Positions 26,096 through 34,499 of a stretch of DNA of 64,000 bases are shown piece by piece. The notes beneath the pieces were generated by a model. The model ran no database searches. It worked only from the letters and a program-made list of their open reading frames with translations, and had not been told where the DNA came from. Position 1 is the first letter of the stretch, and every line of letters starts with the position of its first letter. Source of the stretch: Phycisphaerales bacterium (lineage in GTDB: Bacteria > Planctomycetota > Phycisphaerae > UBA1845 > Fen-1342); the NCBI GenBank assembly GCA_022839625.1, contig JALHJL010000015.1:38575-102574 (forward strand), in the 5' to 3' direction. A program made the position numbers and the translations under genes.

Positions 26096-26449
26096 TCAGC
26101 CGCCGGCGGCGGGGACGTCGTGCAGCACTTCCTTGATCGCGGTGCGGTTGAAGTGGATCTTCGTGTTGCTGGCCTCGTCGACCTTGAGAACCACGACGTT
26201 GTCGCGCACGTCGACAACCGTTCCGATCAGGCCGCCGATCGTCTGCACGCGGTCGTTCTTCTTGAGCGCCGCGAGCATCTGCTCATAGCGCCGGCGTTCC
26301 TTGGAGCGTCCGCGCGACATCACCCACCAGAAGATGACGAGCACCAGAACAAGGGGGACCAGCGGACTGCGGAGCAGGCCGGCGGGCCCCTCAGGCCCGG
26401 GCTGCGTGGTCGGGGCCGCTTGTGCCAGCAACGTGTAGAGCGCGATCAT
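26096..26449 (-). CDS. yajC: Preprotein translocase subunit YajC
   Basis: A 117-residue single-span protein that associates with SecDF in the Sec translocase. One membrane helix (PLVPLVLVLVIFWWVMSR) is followed by the conserved RSKERRRYEQMLAALKKNDRVQTIGGLIGTVVDV and the KVDEASNTKIHFNRTAI motif. The N-terminal 30 residues are a Pro/Gly-rich lead. ATG 26449 overlaps the tgt stop in ATGA, so translation is coupled. In many bacteria tgt-yajC is followed by secD; here a glycosyltransferase gene takes that place. Confidence 0.95.
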   Translation of the reverse strand: MIALYTLLAQAAPTTQPGPEGPAGLLRSPLVPLVLVLVIFWWVMSRGRSKERRRYEQMLAALKKNDRVQTIGGLIGTVVDVRDNVVVLKVDEASNTKIHFNRTAIKEVLHDVPAAGG

Positions 26450-27582
26450 TCGTCTTCCTTTGTTTCGGGCTCGGCGCCGACCAGGCCGGATTCGAACGTG
26501 CGCCGCCACGTGGCGAACGTCCCGGCCCCGATCGCGTCGCGCATCTGCCGCATGAGCGACTGATAGAAGCGGATATTATGCAGCGAGACCAGCGTGCCAC
26601 CAAGCACCTCCCCGCACAGAAAGAGGTGCCGCAGGTAGCCGCGCGAGAAGGTCCGGCACGTGTAGCAGTCGCAGGCCGGATCGAGCGGCTCGGCGGCGCG
26701 GGTGTGGCATGCGTTTCGCAGCCGCCGGGCACCTACGCTTGTGAACGCGTATCCCTTCCGCCCGTTGCGCGTCGGGAGCACGCAGTCGAACTGGTCGACG
26801 CCGGCCGCGACCGCCGCGACCAGGTCCTGCGGAGTTCCCACGCCCATCAGGTACCTCGGCCGGTCGGCGGGCAACTCGGGCACGAACGCCGCCAGCAACT
26901 CGTGCATCTCCGCGGGCGGCTCGCCGACGGAGAGACCCCCCACTGCGAATCCGTCAAACCCGACCTCGACCAGTTGCGCGGCGCACTGCCGCCGCAACTC
27001 CAGGTCCAATCCGCCCTGTATGATGCCGTACAGCGCCTGTGTCTCAATCCGATGGGCCGCCCGGCTACGCCGTGCCCAGGCCACGGTGCGGTCGACCGCG
27101 GCGCGGAGCACGGCCGGCTCAGCGGGGAGGGGCGGGCACTCGTCCAGCACCATGATGATGTCGGCTCCGAGCTGGTTCTGAATCTGAATCGCCGACTCCG
27201 GGGTCAGCCGCACCAGCGTCCCGTCGATGTGCGAGCGGAAGTCCACGCCGTCGTCGTGCACGCGACGCAGCTCGGCGAGCGAGAAGACCTGGTAGCCGCC
27301 GCTGTCGGTGAGCAGGGGGCGGTCCCAGCCCATGAAGCGGTGCAGTCCGCCGAGTGCGGCGACGGTCTCCGCGCCGGGCCGCAGCATCAGGTGGTACGTG
27401 TTCGCCAGGAGGATTTGTGCGCCGGTCTCAAGAAGCTGCGCCGGCGAGAGGCCCTTGACGGCGGCCCGCGTTCCGATCGGCATGAAGGTCGGAGTGTCGA
27501 TCGCGCCGTGGGGTGTGGCGATGACGCCGCGCCGTGCGGCTCCGCACGTGTGCTTGATCTCGAAGGCGAACGCCGCACTCAC
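26446..27582 (-). CDS. tgt: Queuine tRNA-ribosyltransferase (TGT)
   Basis: A 378-residue enzyme that exchanges guanine 34 for a 7-deazaguanine base in tRNAs for Asp, Asn, His and Tyr. The general acid/base Asp is in LLTDSGGYQVFS and the nucleophile Asp in VDQFDCVLPTRNGR; the zinc site is CDCYTCRTFSRGYLRHLFLC with the His of SLHN. GTG 27582 is chosen because it overlaps the stop of the preceding gene in GTGA and matches the family start (VSAAFAFEIKHTCG); an earlier start at 27738 would lie inside that gene. It is coupled to yajC downstream by a 4-base overlap. Confidence 0.97.
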   Translation of the reverse strand: MSAAFAFEIKHTCGAARRGVIATPHGAIDTPTFMPIGTRAAVKGLSPAQLLETGAQILLANTYHLMLRPGAETVAALGGLHRFMGWDRPLLTDSGGYQVFSLAELRRVHDDGVDFRSHIDGTLVRLTPESAIQIQNQLGADIIMVLDECPPLPAEPAVLRAAVDRTVAWARRSRAAHRIETQALYGIIQGGLDLELRRQCAAQLVEVGFDGFAVGGLSVGEPPAEMHELLAAFVPELPADRPRYLMGVGTPQDLVAAVAAGVDQFDCVLPTRNGRKGYAFTSVGARRLRNACHTRAAEPLDPACDCYTCRTFSRGYLRHLFLCGEVLGGTLVSLHNIRFYQSLMRQMRDAIGAGTFATWRRTFESGLVGAEPETKEDE

Positions 27583-28919
27583 TCCGGGCGTTTCACGGCC
27601 AGCTGGAGGCCGTGCTCCGCCAGGCGGGCCTTGATCTCGTTCAGTGACGTCACGCCGAAGTTCCGCGTCGCCAGCAGTTCCACTTCGCTGTATTGGATTA
27701 GATCGACGAGGGTCGCGATGTTCAGGCGCTGCAGACAACGGCGGGCCCGCACGGAGAGCTCGAGTTCGGCGACCGACTTGGACCAGGCGGCCTCCTGGGA
27801 AGGCGGGAGGGGGGCGGCCTTGGGCGGCGGTTCCGGCTCGTCAGCGGCCAGCAGATCCATCTCGTCCGGGCTCATGCCCAGCCGCACGCCCTTGCGCGTC
27901 AGCAGGGCCTTGATCTCGTTCAACGAAGTGTCGCCGAAGTTCTTGTAGGCCAGCAACTCGGCCTCGGTCAGCCGGATGAGCTCCCCCATGGTGCGGATGT
28001 TCATCTTCCGCAGGCAGTTGCGGGCCCGGACGGAGAGCTCGTACTCGGACAGGGGGGTGTCGAGGAGCTGGGCACGGGCGTCGACGTGCTCGATCCGGGT
28101 TTCGTCGATCACCATTTCCTGGCAGCTTTCGACGTCCTTGAGGAACAGGCGGGCGCGCGTGTGGTTCGGGTATCCCCGCAGCACGCGACGCAGGCAGGAC
28201 GCCGCCTGCTGGTACCGGCCGGCGTCTTCATAGATCACGGCCGCGTTGAGCAGGGCGTTGACGTGGCAGCGCGGCTGCAACGCCAAGCGATGGTACAACT
28301 CCAACGCCTCGTCGTCGGCCCCCCACAAGTCGTACAGCAGGGCCGACGCGAACATCGCCTCCGCATGGTCGGGGTCGAGTGTCAGGGCGCGCTCAAACGA
28401 CTCCAACGCCGCTTCCCGCTCGCCCTGCCGACCGGCCAGCAGCCCCTTGACGAAGTGCCAGTCGGCGCGGTCCGGGCCGTCGTGGTCATGCCTCTGGACC
28501 AGCTTCGCGGCGGCGGTCAGGTCGCCCGCCCGGACGTAGACCAGCGCGCTGCGCAGGTCGACGTCCAGCGCATCCCAGCCGTGGCGGGCCGCCTGCCGCA
28601 ACTCGTCCAGCGCCGTCTCCCAGCGTGCGAGCGCGATGGCGGCCTGGGCAGCGTAGTAGTGTCGCTGCTTGGACGCAGGCGCCCGCTCGAACCACTCCAG
28701 GGCGTCCTGGTACTTTCCGAGCAGCAGCAGCCCGAGCGCGACTTTGAGGGCCTCGCCCTGGCCTCGTTCGGCGCTCTGGCGGTACTCCTTCACCTGTCCC
28801 GCGAACCGCTCCAGCGCGGAGAACGAGGCGAACACGCTGTCCGCATAGCGCTCCAGGGTCTCGGGGGTGACTTCTGCAAGTTCGAAGAAGGACGCTGAGT
28901 CGAGTGCATCCGCCATCAT
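27579..28919 (-). CDS. TPR protein with two RNA polymerase alpha C-terminal domains
   Basis: A 446-residue soluble protein. Residues about 1-260 are TPR-like helices (LGLLLLGKYQDALEWFERAP, AALESFERALTLDPDHAEA). Residues 290-348 and 384-442 are two alpha-CTD copies: ELSVRARNCLRKMNI...YKNFGDTSLNEIKALL and ELSVRARRCLQRLNI...TRNFGVTSLNEIKARL. Arg298 and Arg391 align with E. coli Arg265, and Asn301 with Asn268, residues that bind UP-element DNA. There is no alpha N-terminal domain, so it is not an RNA polymerase subunit. A DNA-binding or polymerase-contacting adaptor is inferred. MM at 28919/28916 is the likely start. It heads the tgt-yajC-glycosyltransferase operon and is divergent from metH. Confidence 0.9.
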   Translation of the reverse strand: MMADALDSASFFELAEVTPETLERYADSVFASFSALERFAGQVKEYRQSAERGQGEALKVALGLLLLGKYQDALEWFERAPASKQRHYYAAQAAIALARWETALDELRQAARHGWDALDVDLRSALVYVRAGDLTAAAKLVQRHDHDGPDRADWHFVKGLLAGRQGEREAALESFERALTLDPDHAEAMFASALLYDLWGADDEALELYHRLALQPRCHVNALLNAAVIYEDAGRYQQAASCLRRVLRGYPNHTRARLFLKDVESCQEMVIDETRIEHVDARAQLLDTPLSEYELSVRARNCLRKMNIRTMGELIRLTEAELLAYKNFGDTSLNEIKALLTRKGVRLGMSPDEMDLLAADEPEPPPKAAPLPPSQEAAWSKSVAELELSVRARRCLQRLNIATLVDLIQYSEVELLATRNFGVTSLNEIKARLAEHGLQLAVKRPE

Positions 28920-28974
28920 CACAGGGTGGCTCCACCTGTCCCGCCATGAACCACGCAAATTTCCGTAAACGCTC

Positions 28975-28980
28975 TATAAT
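28975..28980 (+). promoter_or_regulatory. Consensus -10 element upstream of metH
   Basis: A perfect TATAAT lies 56 bases before the metH ATG, in the 117-base gap between divergent genes. No good -35 is seen at 17 bases. The gap leaves no space for a cobalamin riboswitch. Confidence 0.45.
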
Positions 28981-29036
28981 ACGCGCCGGCCGGCCCGTGG
29001 CAAGGGCCGCGCTGCTCCGCGTCGGCCCTGGTGCAT

Positions 29037-32000
29037 ATGTCTACCGGCAGTCCGCTGTTTCTCGAGTGCCTCGCCGAGCGCGTCCTCGTCTTTGACGGGG
29101 CCGTGGGCACCAATCTCCACGCGCTGGCCCTGCCGCTCTCCGACTACCGCGGCCTCGAAAACTGCAACGAGATCCTCAACGAGACCCGCCCGGATGTCAT
29201 CGAGGCCCTGCATCGCAGCTTCCTCGCCGTCGGGTGCGATGCCGTCGAGACCAACACCTTCGGTGCCAACCGCATCGTCCTGGCTGAGTTCGGCCTGGCG
29301 GACCGGGCGTACGACCTCAACGTCCTGGCGGCCGGGATCGCCCAGCGGGCCTGCGCGGCGTTTGCCACGCCCGAGCGACCGCGCTGGGTCGCGGGCTCCA
29401 TCGGCCCCGGCACCAAGCTCATCTCCTTGCGACAAGTCGATTACGACACGCTCTACGCCAGCTACCTGGAGCAGATCCGCGGCCTGCTGGACGGCGGCGT
29501 GGACGCGCTGCTTATCGAGACCTGCCAGGACATCCTCCAGGCCAAGACGGCCATCGCGGCGGCGCGGGCGGCGTTCGACGCCGGCGGCCGGCGCGTGCCG
29601 CTCATGTGCCAGATCACCATCGAGACCACGGGCACGATGCTGATGGGCACGGAGGTCGGCGCGGCGGTTGCGGTACTGGAAGCGTTCCCGGAGGTGGACG
29701 TCATCGGCCTCAACTGCGCGACCGGGCCACGCGAGATGAGCGAGCACGTGCGACACCTGGCGGAATTCTGCCGGCGCCACGTCAGCGTCATGCCCAACGC
29801 GGGTCTGCCGCAGGTGGTCGATGGCCGGCCGCGGTTCCCCCTCACCCCCGCCGAGCTGGCCCGCTGGCTGCGCGAGTTCATCGTCGAGTGCGGCGTCGGC
29901 GTAGTGGGCGGCTGCTGCGGGACCACGCCGGAGCACCTGCGGGCGGTCGTGGAGGCGGTCGCCGATCTGACGCCCCGGCGCCGGCCGGTCGTCCACGAGC
30001 CGAGCGTCAGCAGCCTGTACCAGTCCGTCCCGCTGCGGCAGCAGACGAGCTTCCTGATCGTCGGCGAGCGCTGCAACACGAATGGTTCCCGGAAGTTCAA
30101 GCAACTGCTGGCCGAAGGCGACGTCGAAGGGCTGGTCGCCCTGGCCCAGGAACAGCTTGGCGAGGGCGCGCACGTGCTCGACGTGTGCGTAGACTGCGTG
30201 GGCCGCGACGGCGTCGCCGACATGCAGCGGGTAATCGAGCACTTCGGCAGCGATCTCAATGCCCCGCTCATGCTCGACAGCACGCAGCCGGAGGTCATCG
30301 AGGCGGGCCTCAAGCTCGCCGGGGGCAAGTGCATCGTCAACTCGGTGAGCCTGGAGGACGGCGAGGAGAAGCTGGCGCGCATCTGCCGCCTGCTGCGCCA
30401 GCATGGTGCCGCCATCGTGGCCCTGACCATCGACGACGATCCGCGCGAGGCAATGGCGAAGACTGCCGCGCGCAAGCTGGAAGTGGCCGGGCGGCTACAC
30501 GATCTGCTGACGCGGAAGTACGGCATTGCCGAGGAGGACATCCTCTTCGACTGCCTCACCTTCCCAATCACCACGGGCAATCCAGAAGACGCCCGGCTGG
30601 CCCTGGAGACCTTGGACGGCATCGAGCGCGTCCGGCGGGCGTTCCCGCGCTGCCAGTTCATCCTGGGCGTGAGCAACGTGAGCTTCGGGCTCCAGCCGGC
30701 GGCCCGCGTCGTGCTCAACTCGGCGTTCCTGCACGAGGCGTGTCAGCGCGGCCTGACCGCGGCGATCGTTCACGCCGGCAAGATTCTGCCCCGCACGCAA
30801 ATCAGCGACGAGCGCTGGCAGGCGGCGCTGGACCTGATCTATGACCGGCCCGCGGCCGGCGCTTCGGCGGCGGGGCGCACCCCGTTGGAACGTTTTATCG
30901 AGTTGTTCGCCCCCAGTGAGAAAGTCGCTTCGTCCGCCGAGCCCGCGGCGCTGGCCTTGGAAGAGCGGCTCAAGCGGCGGATCATCGACGGGCACAAGCC
31001 GGGGCTCGAACGCGATCTCGACGCCGCGCTCAAGAAATACAACCCGCATTACATCATTAACGAGTTCCTGCTGGAGGGCATGAAGGTCGTCGGCGAGCTG
31101 TTCGGTGCGGGCCAGATGCAGCTCCCGTTCGTGCTCAAGTCCGCCGAGACGATGCGGGCCGCGGTGGCACACCTCGAGCCGCACATGCCGCGCGTGGCGG
31201 GCCAGTCGCGCGGCAAGATCGTCCTGGCCACCGTGCGCGGCGATGTGCACGACATCGGCAAGAACCTCGTGGACATCATCCTGACGAACAACGGCTACAC
31301 CGTCTACAACCTCGGCATCAAGCAGCCGATCGGCAACGTCATCCATGCGCTCCGCGAGCACGACGCCGACGCAATCGGACTGAGCGGCCTGCTGGTCAAG
31401 TCCACGCTCGTGATGCGCGAGAACCTGGAGGTTCTGAACGAGCACGGCATCACCGTGCCGGTCATCCTCGGCGGGGCCGCCTTGACCCGGCGCTACGTCG
31501 AAGCCGAGTTGCGGGACCTGTACGGCGGCCCGGTCCACTATGCCAAGGACGCGTTCGCCGGGCTCAAGCTCATGGGGCGCATCAAGGAAGGACGTGCGGT
31601 GGAGGTCGAGCCGAGCCGGGTGGGCGGGCCGCCGGTGGAGGCCCCGACGCCGGAGCAGGTTCGGCTGCTGGCAGAGCAGCGCTTCGGCCTCAAGCCGCTG
31701 GACCGCGAGGCAGCGGAACGGGCCGCAAAGGCCGAAGCCGAAGTCGCCATGCGCGAGGCCGTCGTTGCCAGCGAGGAAGCCTCGCGGTCTTCGATGGAAG
31801 GATTGCCGGGGGTGCCGGTACCGACGCGACGTTCTGACATCGGGCACGACTATCCCGTGCCGCGCCCGCCGTTCTGGGGCGACTGCGTATTGGAGCAGAT
31901 CGACCTACAAGCTGCGCTGGCGTTCATCAATGAGACCATGCTTTTCCAGGTGCAATGGGGCCTGCGCAAGCGCCGCCGCAGCGCAGATGAATGGCAGCGC

Positions 32001-32678
32001 TACGTCGAGAGCGAGATTCGGCCGATCTTCCGCCAGCTCGTCGAGCGCTGCGAGCGCGAACGGATCCTCCACCCGCAGGGAATCTACGGCTACTGGCCGT
32101 GCAACTCCAACGGCGATGACCTCGTCATCTTCGCACCGCCGAGCGGCACCATCGACCGGCCCGAGCACCACGGCCCCGAGCTGCTGCGCTTCCGGTTCCC
32201 GCGCCAGAAAAAGCCCCCTTATTGGTGTTTGTCGGACTTCTGGCGGCCGCTCAGCGCCGGCGTGGTCGACGTGGCCGCCTTTTCGCTGGTCACCGCCGGC
32301 CGGCGGGTCAGCGAGGTCGCGCGCCAGTGGTTCGAGCAGCACGAGTATCAGCAGTACCTATTCCTGCACGGGCTCGGCGTCGAACTGGCCGAGGCGCTCG
32401 CCGAGTACGTCCACCGGCAGATTCGCGTCGAACTGGGTGTCGCCGGGCAGGACGCCCACGACCTGCACAGGCTCTTCCAGCAAGGGTACCAGGGCAGCCG
32501 CTACAGCTTCGGCTACCCGGCCTGTCCCAACCTCGAGGACCAGGCGCCGCTCGTGAAGCTCCTGCGGCCGGAGCGCATCGGCGTGAGCCTGACTGAGGAA
32601 TTCGAGCTGGAGCCGGAGCAGTCGACGAGCGCCCTCATCAGCTACCACCCGCAAGCTCGGTACTTCAACGTGCGCTGA
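29037..32678 (+). CDS. metH: Cobalamin-dependent methionine synthase
   Basis: A 1213-residue enzyme that methylates homocysteine from methyltetrahydrofolate through methylcobalamin. All four modules are present. The homocysteine domain has FDGAVGTNL and the zinc cysteines in GLNCATGP and GGCCGTTPEH. The folate domain begins SFLIVGERCNTNGSRKF (about 340-600). The B12 cap and binding domain has RGDVHDIGKNLVD (about 735), whose His is the lower cobalt ligand. The activation domain ends with YSFGYPACPNLED (R-x3-GYxxxP-like), which binds S-adenosylmethionine for reactivation. ATG 29037 is used; a GTG two codons earlier is possible. A Glu/Ala-rich linker (about 890-950) joins the last two modules. 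It appears monocistronic. Confidence 0.98.
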   Translation: MSTGSPLFLECLAERVLVFDGAVGTNLHALALPLSDYRGLENCNEILNETRPDVIEALHRSFLAVGCDAVETNTFGANRIVLAEFGLADRAYDLNVLAAGIAQRACAAFATPERPRWVAGSIGPGTKLISLRQVDYDTLYASYLEQIRGLLDGGVDALLIETCQDILQAKTAIAAARAAFDAGGRRVPLMCQITIETTGTMLMGTEVGAAVAVLEAFPEVDVIGLNCATGPREMSEHVRHLAEFCRRHVSVMPNAGLPQVVDGRPRFPLTPAELARWLREFIVECGVGVVGGCCGTTPEHLRAVVEAVADLTPRRRPVVHEPSVSSLYQSVPLRQQTSFLIVGERCNTNGSRKFKQLLAEGDVEGLVALAQEQLGEGAHVLDVCVDCVGRDGVADMQRVIEHFGSDLNAPLMLDSTQPEVIEAGLKLAGGKCIVNSVSLEDGEEKLARICRLLRQHGAAIVALTIDDDPREAMAKTAARKLEVAGRLHDLLTRKYGIAEEDILFDCLTFPITTGNPEDARLALETLDGIERVRRAFPRCQFILGVSNVSFGLQPAARVVLNSAFLHEACQRGLTAAIVHAGKILPRTQISDERWQAALDLIYDRPAAGASAAGRTPLERFIELFAPSEKVASSAEPAALALEERLKRRIIDGHKPGLERDLDAALKKYNPHYIINEFLLEGMKVVGELFGAGQMQLPFVLKSAETMRAAVAHLEPHMPRVAGQSRGKIVLATVRGDVHDIGKNLVDIILTNNGYTVYNLGIKQPIGNVIHALREHDADAIGLSGLLVKSTLVMRENLEVLNEHGITVPVILGGAALTRRYVEAELRDLYGGPVHYAKDAFAGLKLMGRIKEGRAVEVEPSRVGGPPVEAPTPEQVRLLAEQRFGLKPLDREAAERAAKAEAEVAMREAVVASEEASRSSMEGLPGVPVPTRRSDIGHDYPVPRPPFWGDCVLEQIDLQAALAFINETMLFQVQWGLRKRRRSADEWQRYVESEIRPIFRQLVERCERERILHPQGIYGYWPCNSNGDDLVIFAPPSGTIDRPEHHGPELLRFRFPRQKKPPYWCLSDFWRPLSAGVVDVAAFSLVTAGRRVSEVARQWFEQHEYQQYLFLHGLGVELAEALAEYVHRQIRVELGVAGQDAHDLHRLFQQGYQGSRYSFGYPACPNLEDQAPLVKLLRPERIGVSLTEEFELEPEQSTSALISYHPQARYFNVR

Positions 32679-32898
32679 AGTCTGCGTTGCGGACAACGTT
32701 TCGACGGGCGACACCACGTCCTGGCGGCGGCCGCAAGACAGCCATTTCCGCCGCAAGACTCGGCTGCGCTCGCACTGGAACCCACCGCAAGCCCCTCCCC
32801 GTCTGGGACAGGCGTGGGGAGAAGGGCGACACGTCGCCGAATTCGACCCTCCTCCAACCCCTCCCCAAGAGGGAAGGGAGTCTGCGGATAGCCTCTAC
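32679..32898. repeat. Short C-rich/G-rich hairpin repeats between metH and tRNA
   Basis: Two imperfect hairpins of the CCCCTCCCC...AAGGGAGGGG type occur (about 32784-32824 and 32862-32882). The same class of repeat lies inside the dnaX coding region at 47712-47753. No gene is seen. Confidence 0.45.
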
Positions 32899-32972
<74 letters not shown>

Positions 32973-33209
32973 GCAACGGCAGTTTGCCGTGTCCGGGTCA
33001 GCCCGTTGCGGCGGACTGGCCGCTACTCCGAGCCGGCCGGCGGCAGCGGTCGTGCTCGCTCGGTATTATCCCACCAACCGCCCCCCACGAACAACCCGCC
33101 GATCGATGCCCGTTGCCCCCGTGCACCGACACCGGGCACGCGCCGGCGTGCCTGACTCATTGGCGGGGGATGCTCACGGGCGTAGAATCGCCGCCCGAGT
33201 GCTCGGCAA

Positions 33210-33434
33210 ATGGGCAATGGTATGTGCAGGACGGCGAGTCGGCGGCGGTTCTGGCGGTGGACGGCATTGGGGCTGGTGGCCCCGTGGCTGCTCGCAACCG
33301 GTCCCTGCCTGACGACCCTGGAACGGTCCGTCATCAACGGTTTCTTCGACGGCATCACGACGGTCATGGTGGATCGATTGCGTGACGAGTTGGGGCTGTC
33401 GGCGGCCGCTGCTGCGGACAGCGTCGGAGACTGA
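33210..33434 (+). CDS. Small membrane-anchored or exported protein
   Basis: A possible 74-residue protein with a basic start (CRTASRRRFWRW), one hydrophobic stretch (TALGLVAPWLLATGPCL) and a short helical tail (GFFDGITTVMVDRLRDELGL). The architecture is like that of the 92-residue protein at 55668-55946: twin-basic start, hydrophobic helix, a lone Cys and an amphipathic tail. There is no strong ribosome-binding site, and ATG 33222 is an alternative start. It ends 50 bases before the isomerase-like gene. I do not know its function. Confidence 0.5.
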   Translation: MGNGMCRTASRRRFWRWTALGLVAPWLLATGPCLTTLERSVINGFFDGITTVMVDRLRDELGLSAAAAADSVGD

Positions 33435-33484
33435 CCTGCGAGTCTCCGAGGTACACCCACAACCCTGGTTAAGGAGCAATGACG

Positions 33485-34453
33485 ATGAAGCTCGGCGTCA
33501 TGGGAGCCGGTCTGGGAGGCATGGGTTGGAAGAAGGCCCTGGAATACTGCGCGAAGGTCGGCCTCGACGCGATCGAGCTGCCCGTCGGCTGCTACCCGGG
33601 CAGGCCCTTCTTCGACCCCGAGAAGGTGCTGAAGAACAAGGCCGCCCAGAAGAAGATCATCGCGGACTGCCAGGCCCACGGGCTCGAGATCATCGGCCTG
33701 GCGGTGCACGGCAACCCGTTGCACCCCAACCCCAAGATCGCCCGGGCCCACCAGCGCGCCCACGACGTCGCCGTCCGCCTCGCGCCCCTGCTGGGCACCA
33801 ACGTCGTCATCAACTTCTCCGGCTGTCCCGGCGGCAGCCGCCAGGACAAGACGCCGAACTGGGTCACCTGCCCCTGGCCGCCGGACTTTGAGGCGACGCT
33901 GAAATACCAGTGGGACAAGGTGCTCATCCCGTTCTGGACGAAGAAGAACAGGGAGGCCGCGAAGGAAGGGGTCCGCATCGCCTTCGAGGCCCATCCAGGA
34001 TTTTGCGTGTACAACCCAGAGACCCTCCTGCGGCTGCGGGCGGCGTGCGGCAAGCAACTCGGCGCGAACCTCGACCCGTCGCACTTCTTCTGGCAGGGCA
34101 TTGACCCGGTCGAGGCCGCCCGCGTGCTCGGCGACGCCGGCTGCATCTTCCACGTGCACGGCAAGGACACGGGCATCGATCCGCACAACACCCGCCGCAA
34201 CGGGACCCTCGACACCAAGAGCTACGCCGACGTGGGCAACCGGAGCTGGGTGTTCCGGACCTGCGGCTACGGGCACGGCGACGAGTTCTGGCGGCCGTTC
34301 GTCAGTATGCTCAAGCTGAAGGGCTACGACGGCGTCATCAGCATCGAGCACGAAGACTCGCTGATGAGCGTGCAGGAGGGCTTCGAGAAGGCCGTCGCGT
34401 ACTTGCGCTCGGTCATCATCAAGGAGAAAGCCGGCGCGGCATGGTGGTTCTGA
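33485..34453 (+). CDS. Sugar phosphate isomerase/epimerase-like TIM-barrel protein
   Basis: A 322-residue protein of the xylose-isomerase-like TIM barrel group (AP_endonuc_2 fold; IolE/inosose isomerase relatives). The metal-site pattern is seen as Glu in GLDAIELPVG, Glu and His in IAFEAHPG, Asp and His in NLDPSHFFW, HVHGKD, and a final Glu in SIEHED. Members isomerise or epimerise sugars and inositols; the substrate here is unknown. ATG 33479 sits only 2 bases after AAGGAG (33471-33476), whereas ATG 33485 is 8 bases after it, so I chose 33485. It has no signal peptide and no clear pathway neighbours. Confidence 0.9.
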   Translation: MKLGVMGAGLGGMGWKKALEYCAKVGLDAIELPVGCYPGRPFFDPEKVLKNKAAQKKIIADCQAHGLEIIGLAVHGNPLHPNPKIARAHQRAHDVAVRLAPLLGTNVVINFSGCPGGSRQDKTPNWVTCPWPPDFEATLKYQWDKVLIPFWTKKNREAAKEGVRIAFEAHPGFCVYNPETLLRLRAACGKQLGANLDPSHFFWQGIDPVEAARVLGDAGCIFHVHGKDTGIDPHNTRRNGTLDTKSYADVGNRSWVFRTCGYGHGDEFWRPFVSMLKLKGYDGVISIEHEDSLMSVQEGFEKAVAYLRSVIIKEKAGAAWWF

Positions 34454-34499
34454 TGCGCCGGCCGACGCCCGCCACGGCGGGCAGGCCGTGCGGCGGCCG

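Noticed and set aside
28959..29036. Cobalamin or SAM riboswitch upstream of metH
   Set aside because: Only 78 bases separate it from the divergent gene and a -10 element uses part of them; no B12-box or SAM-riboswitch core is visible.
30495..31847. Long minus-strand frames inside metH (up to 450 codons)
   Set aside because: metH has all its domains in order on the plus strand; the antisense frames are compositional.
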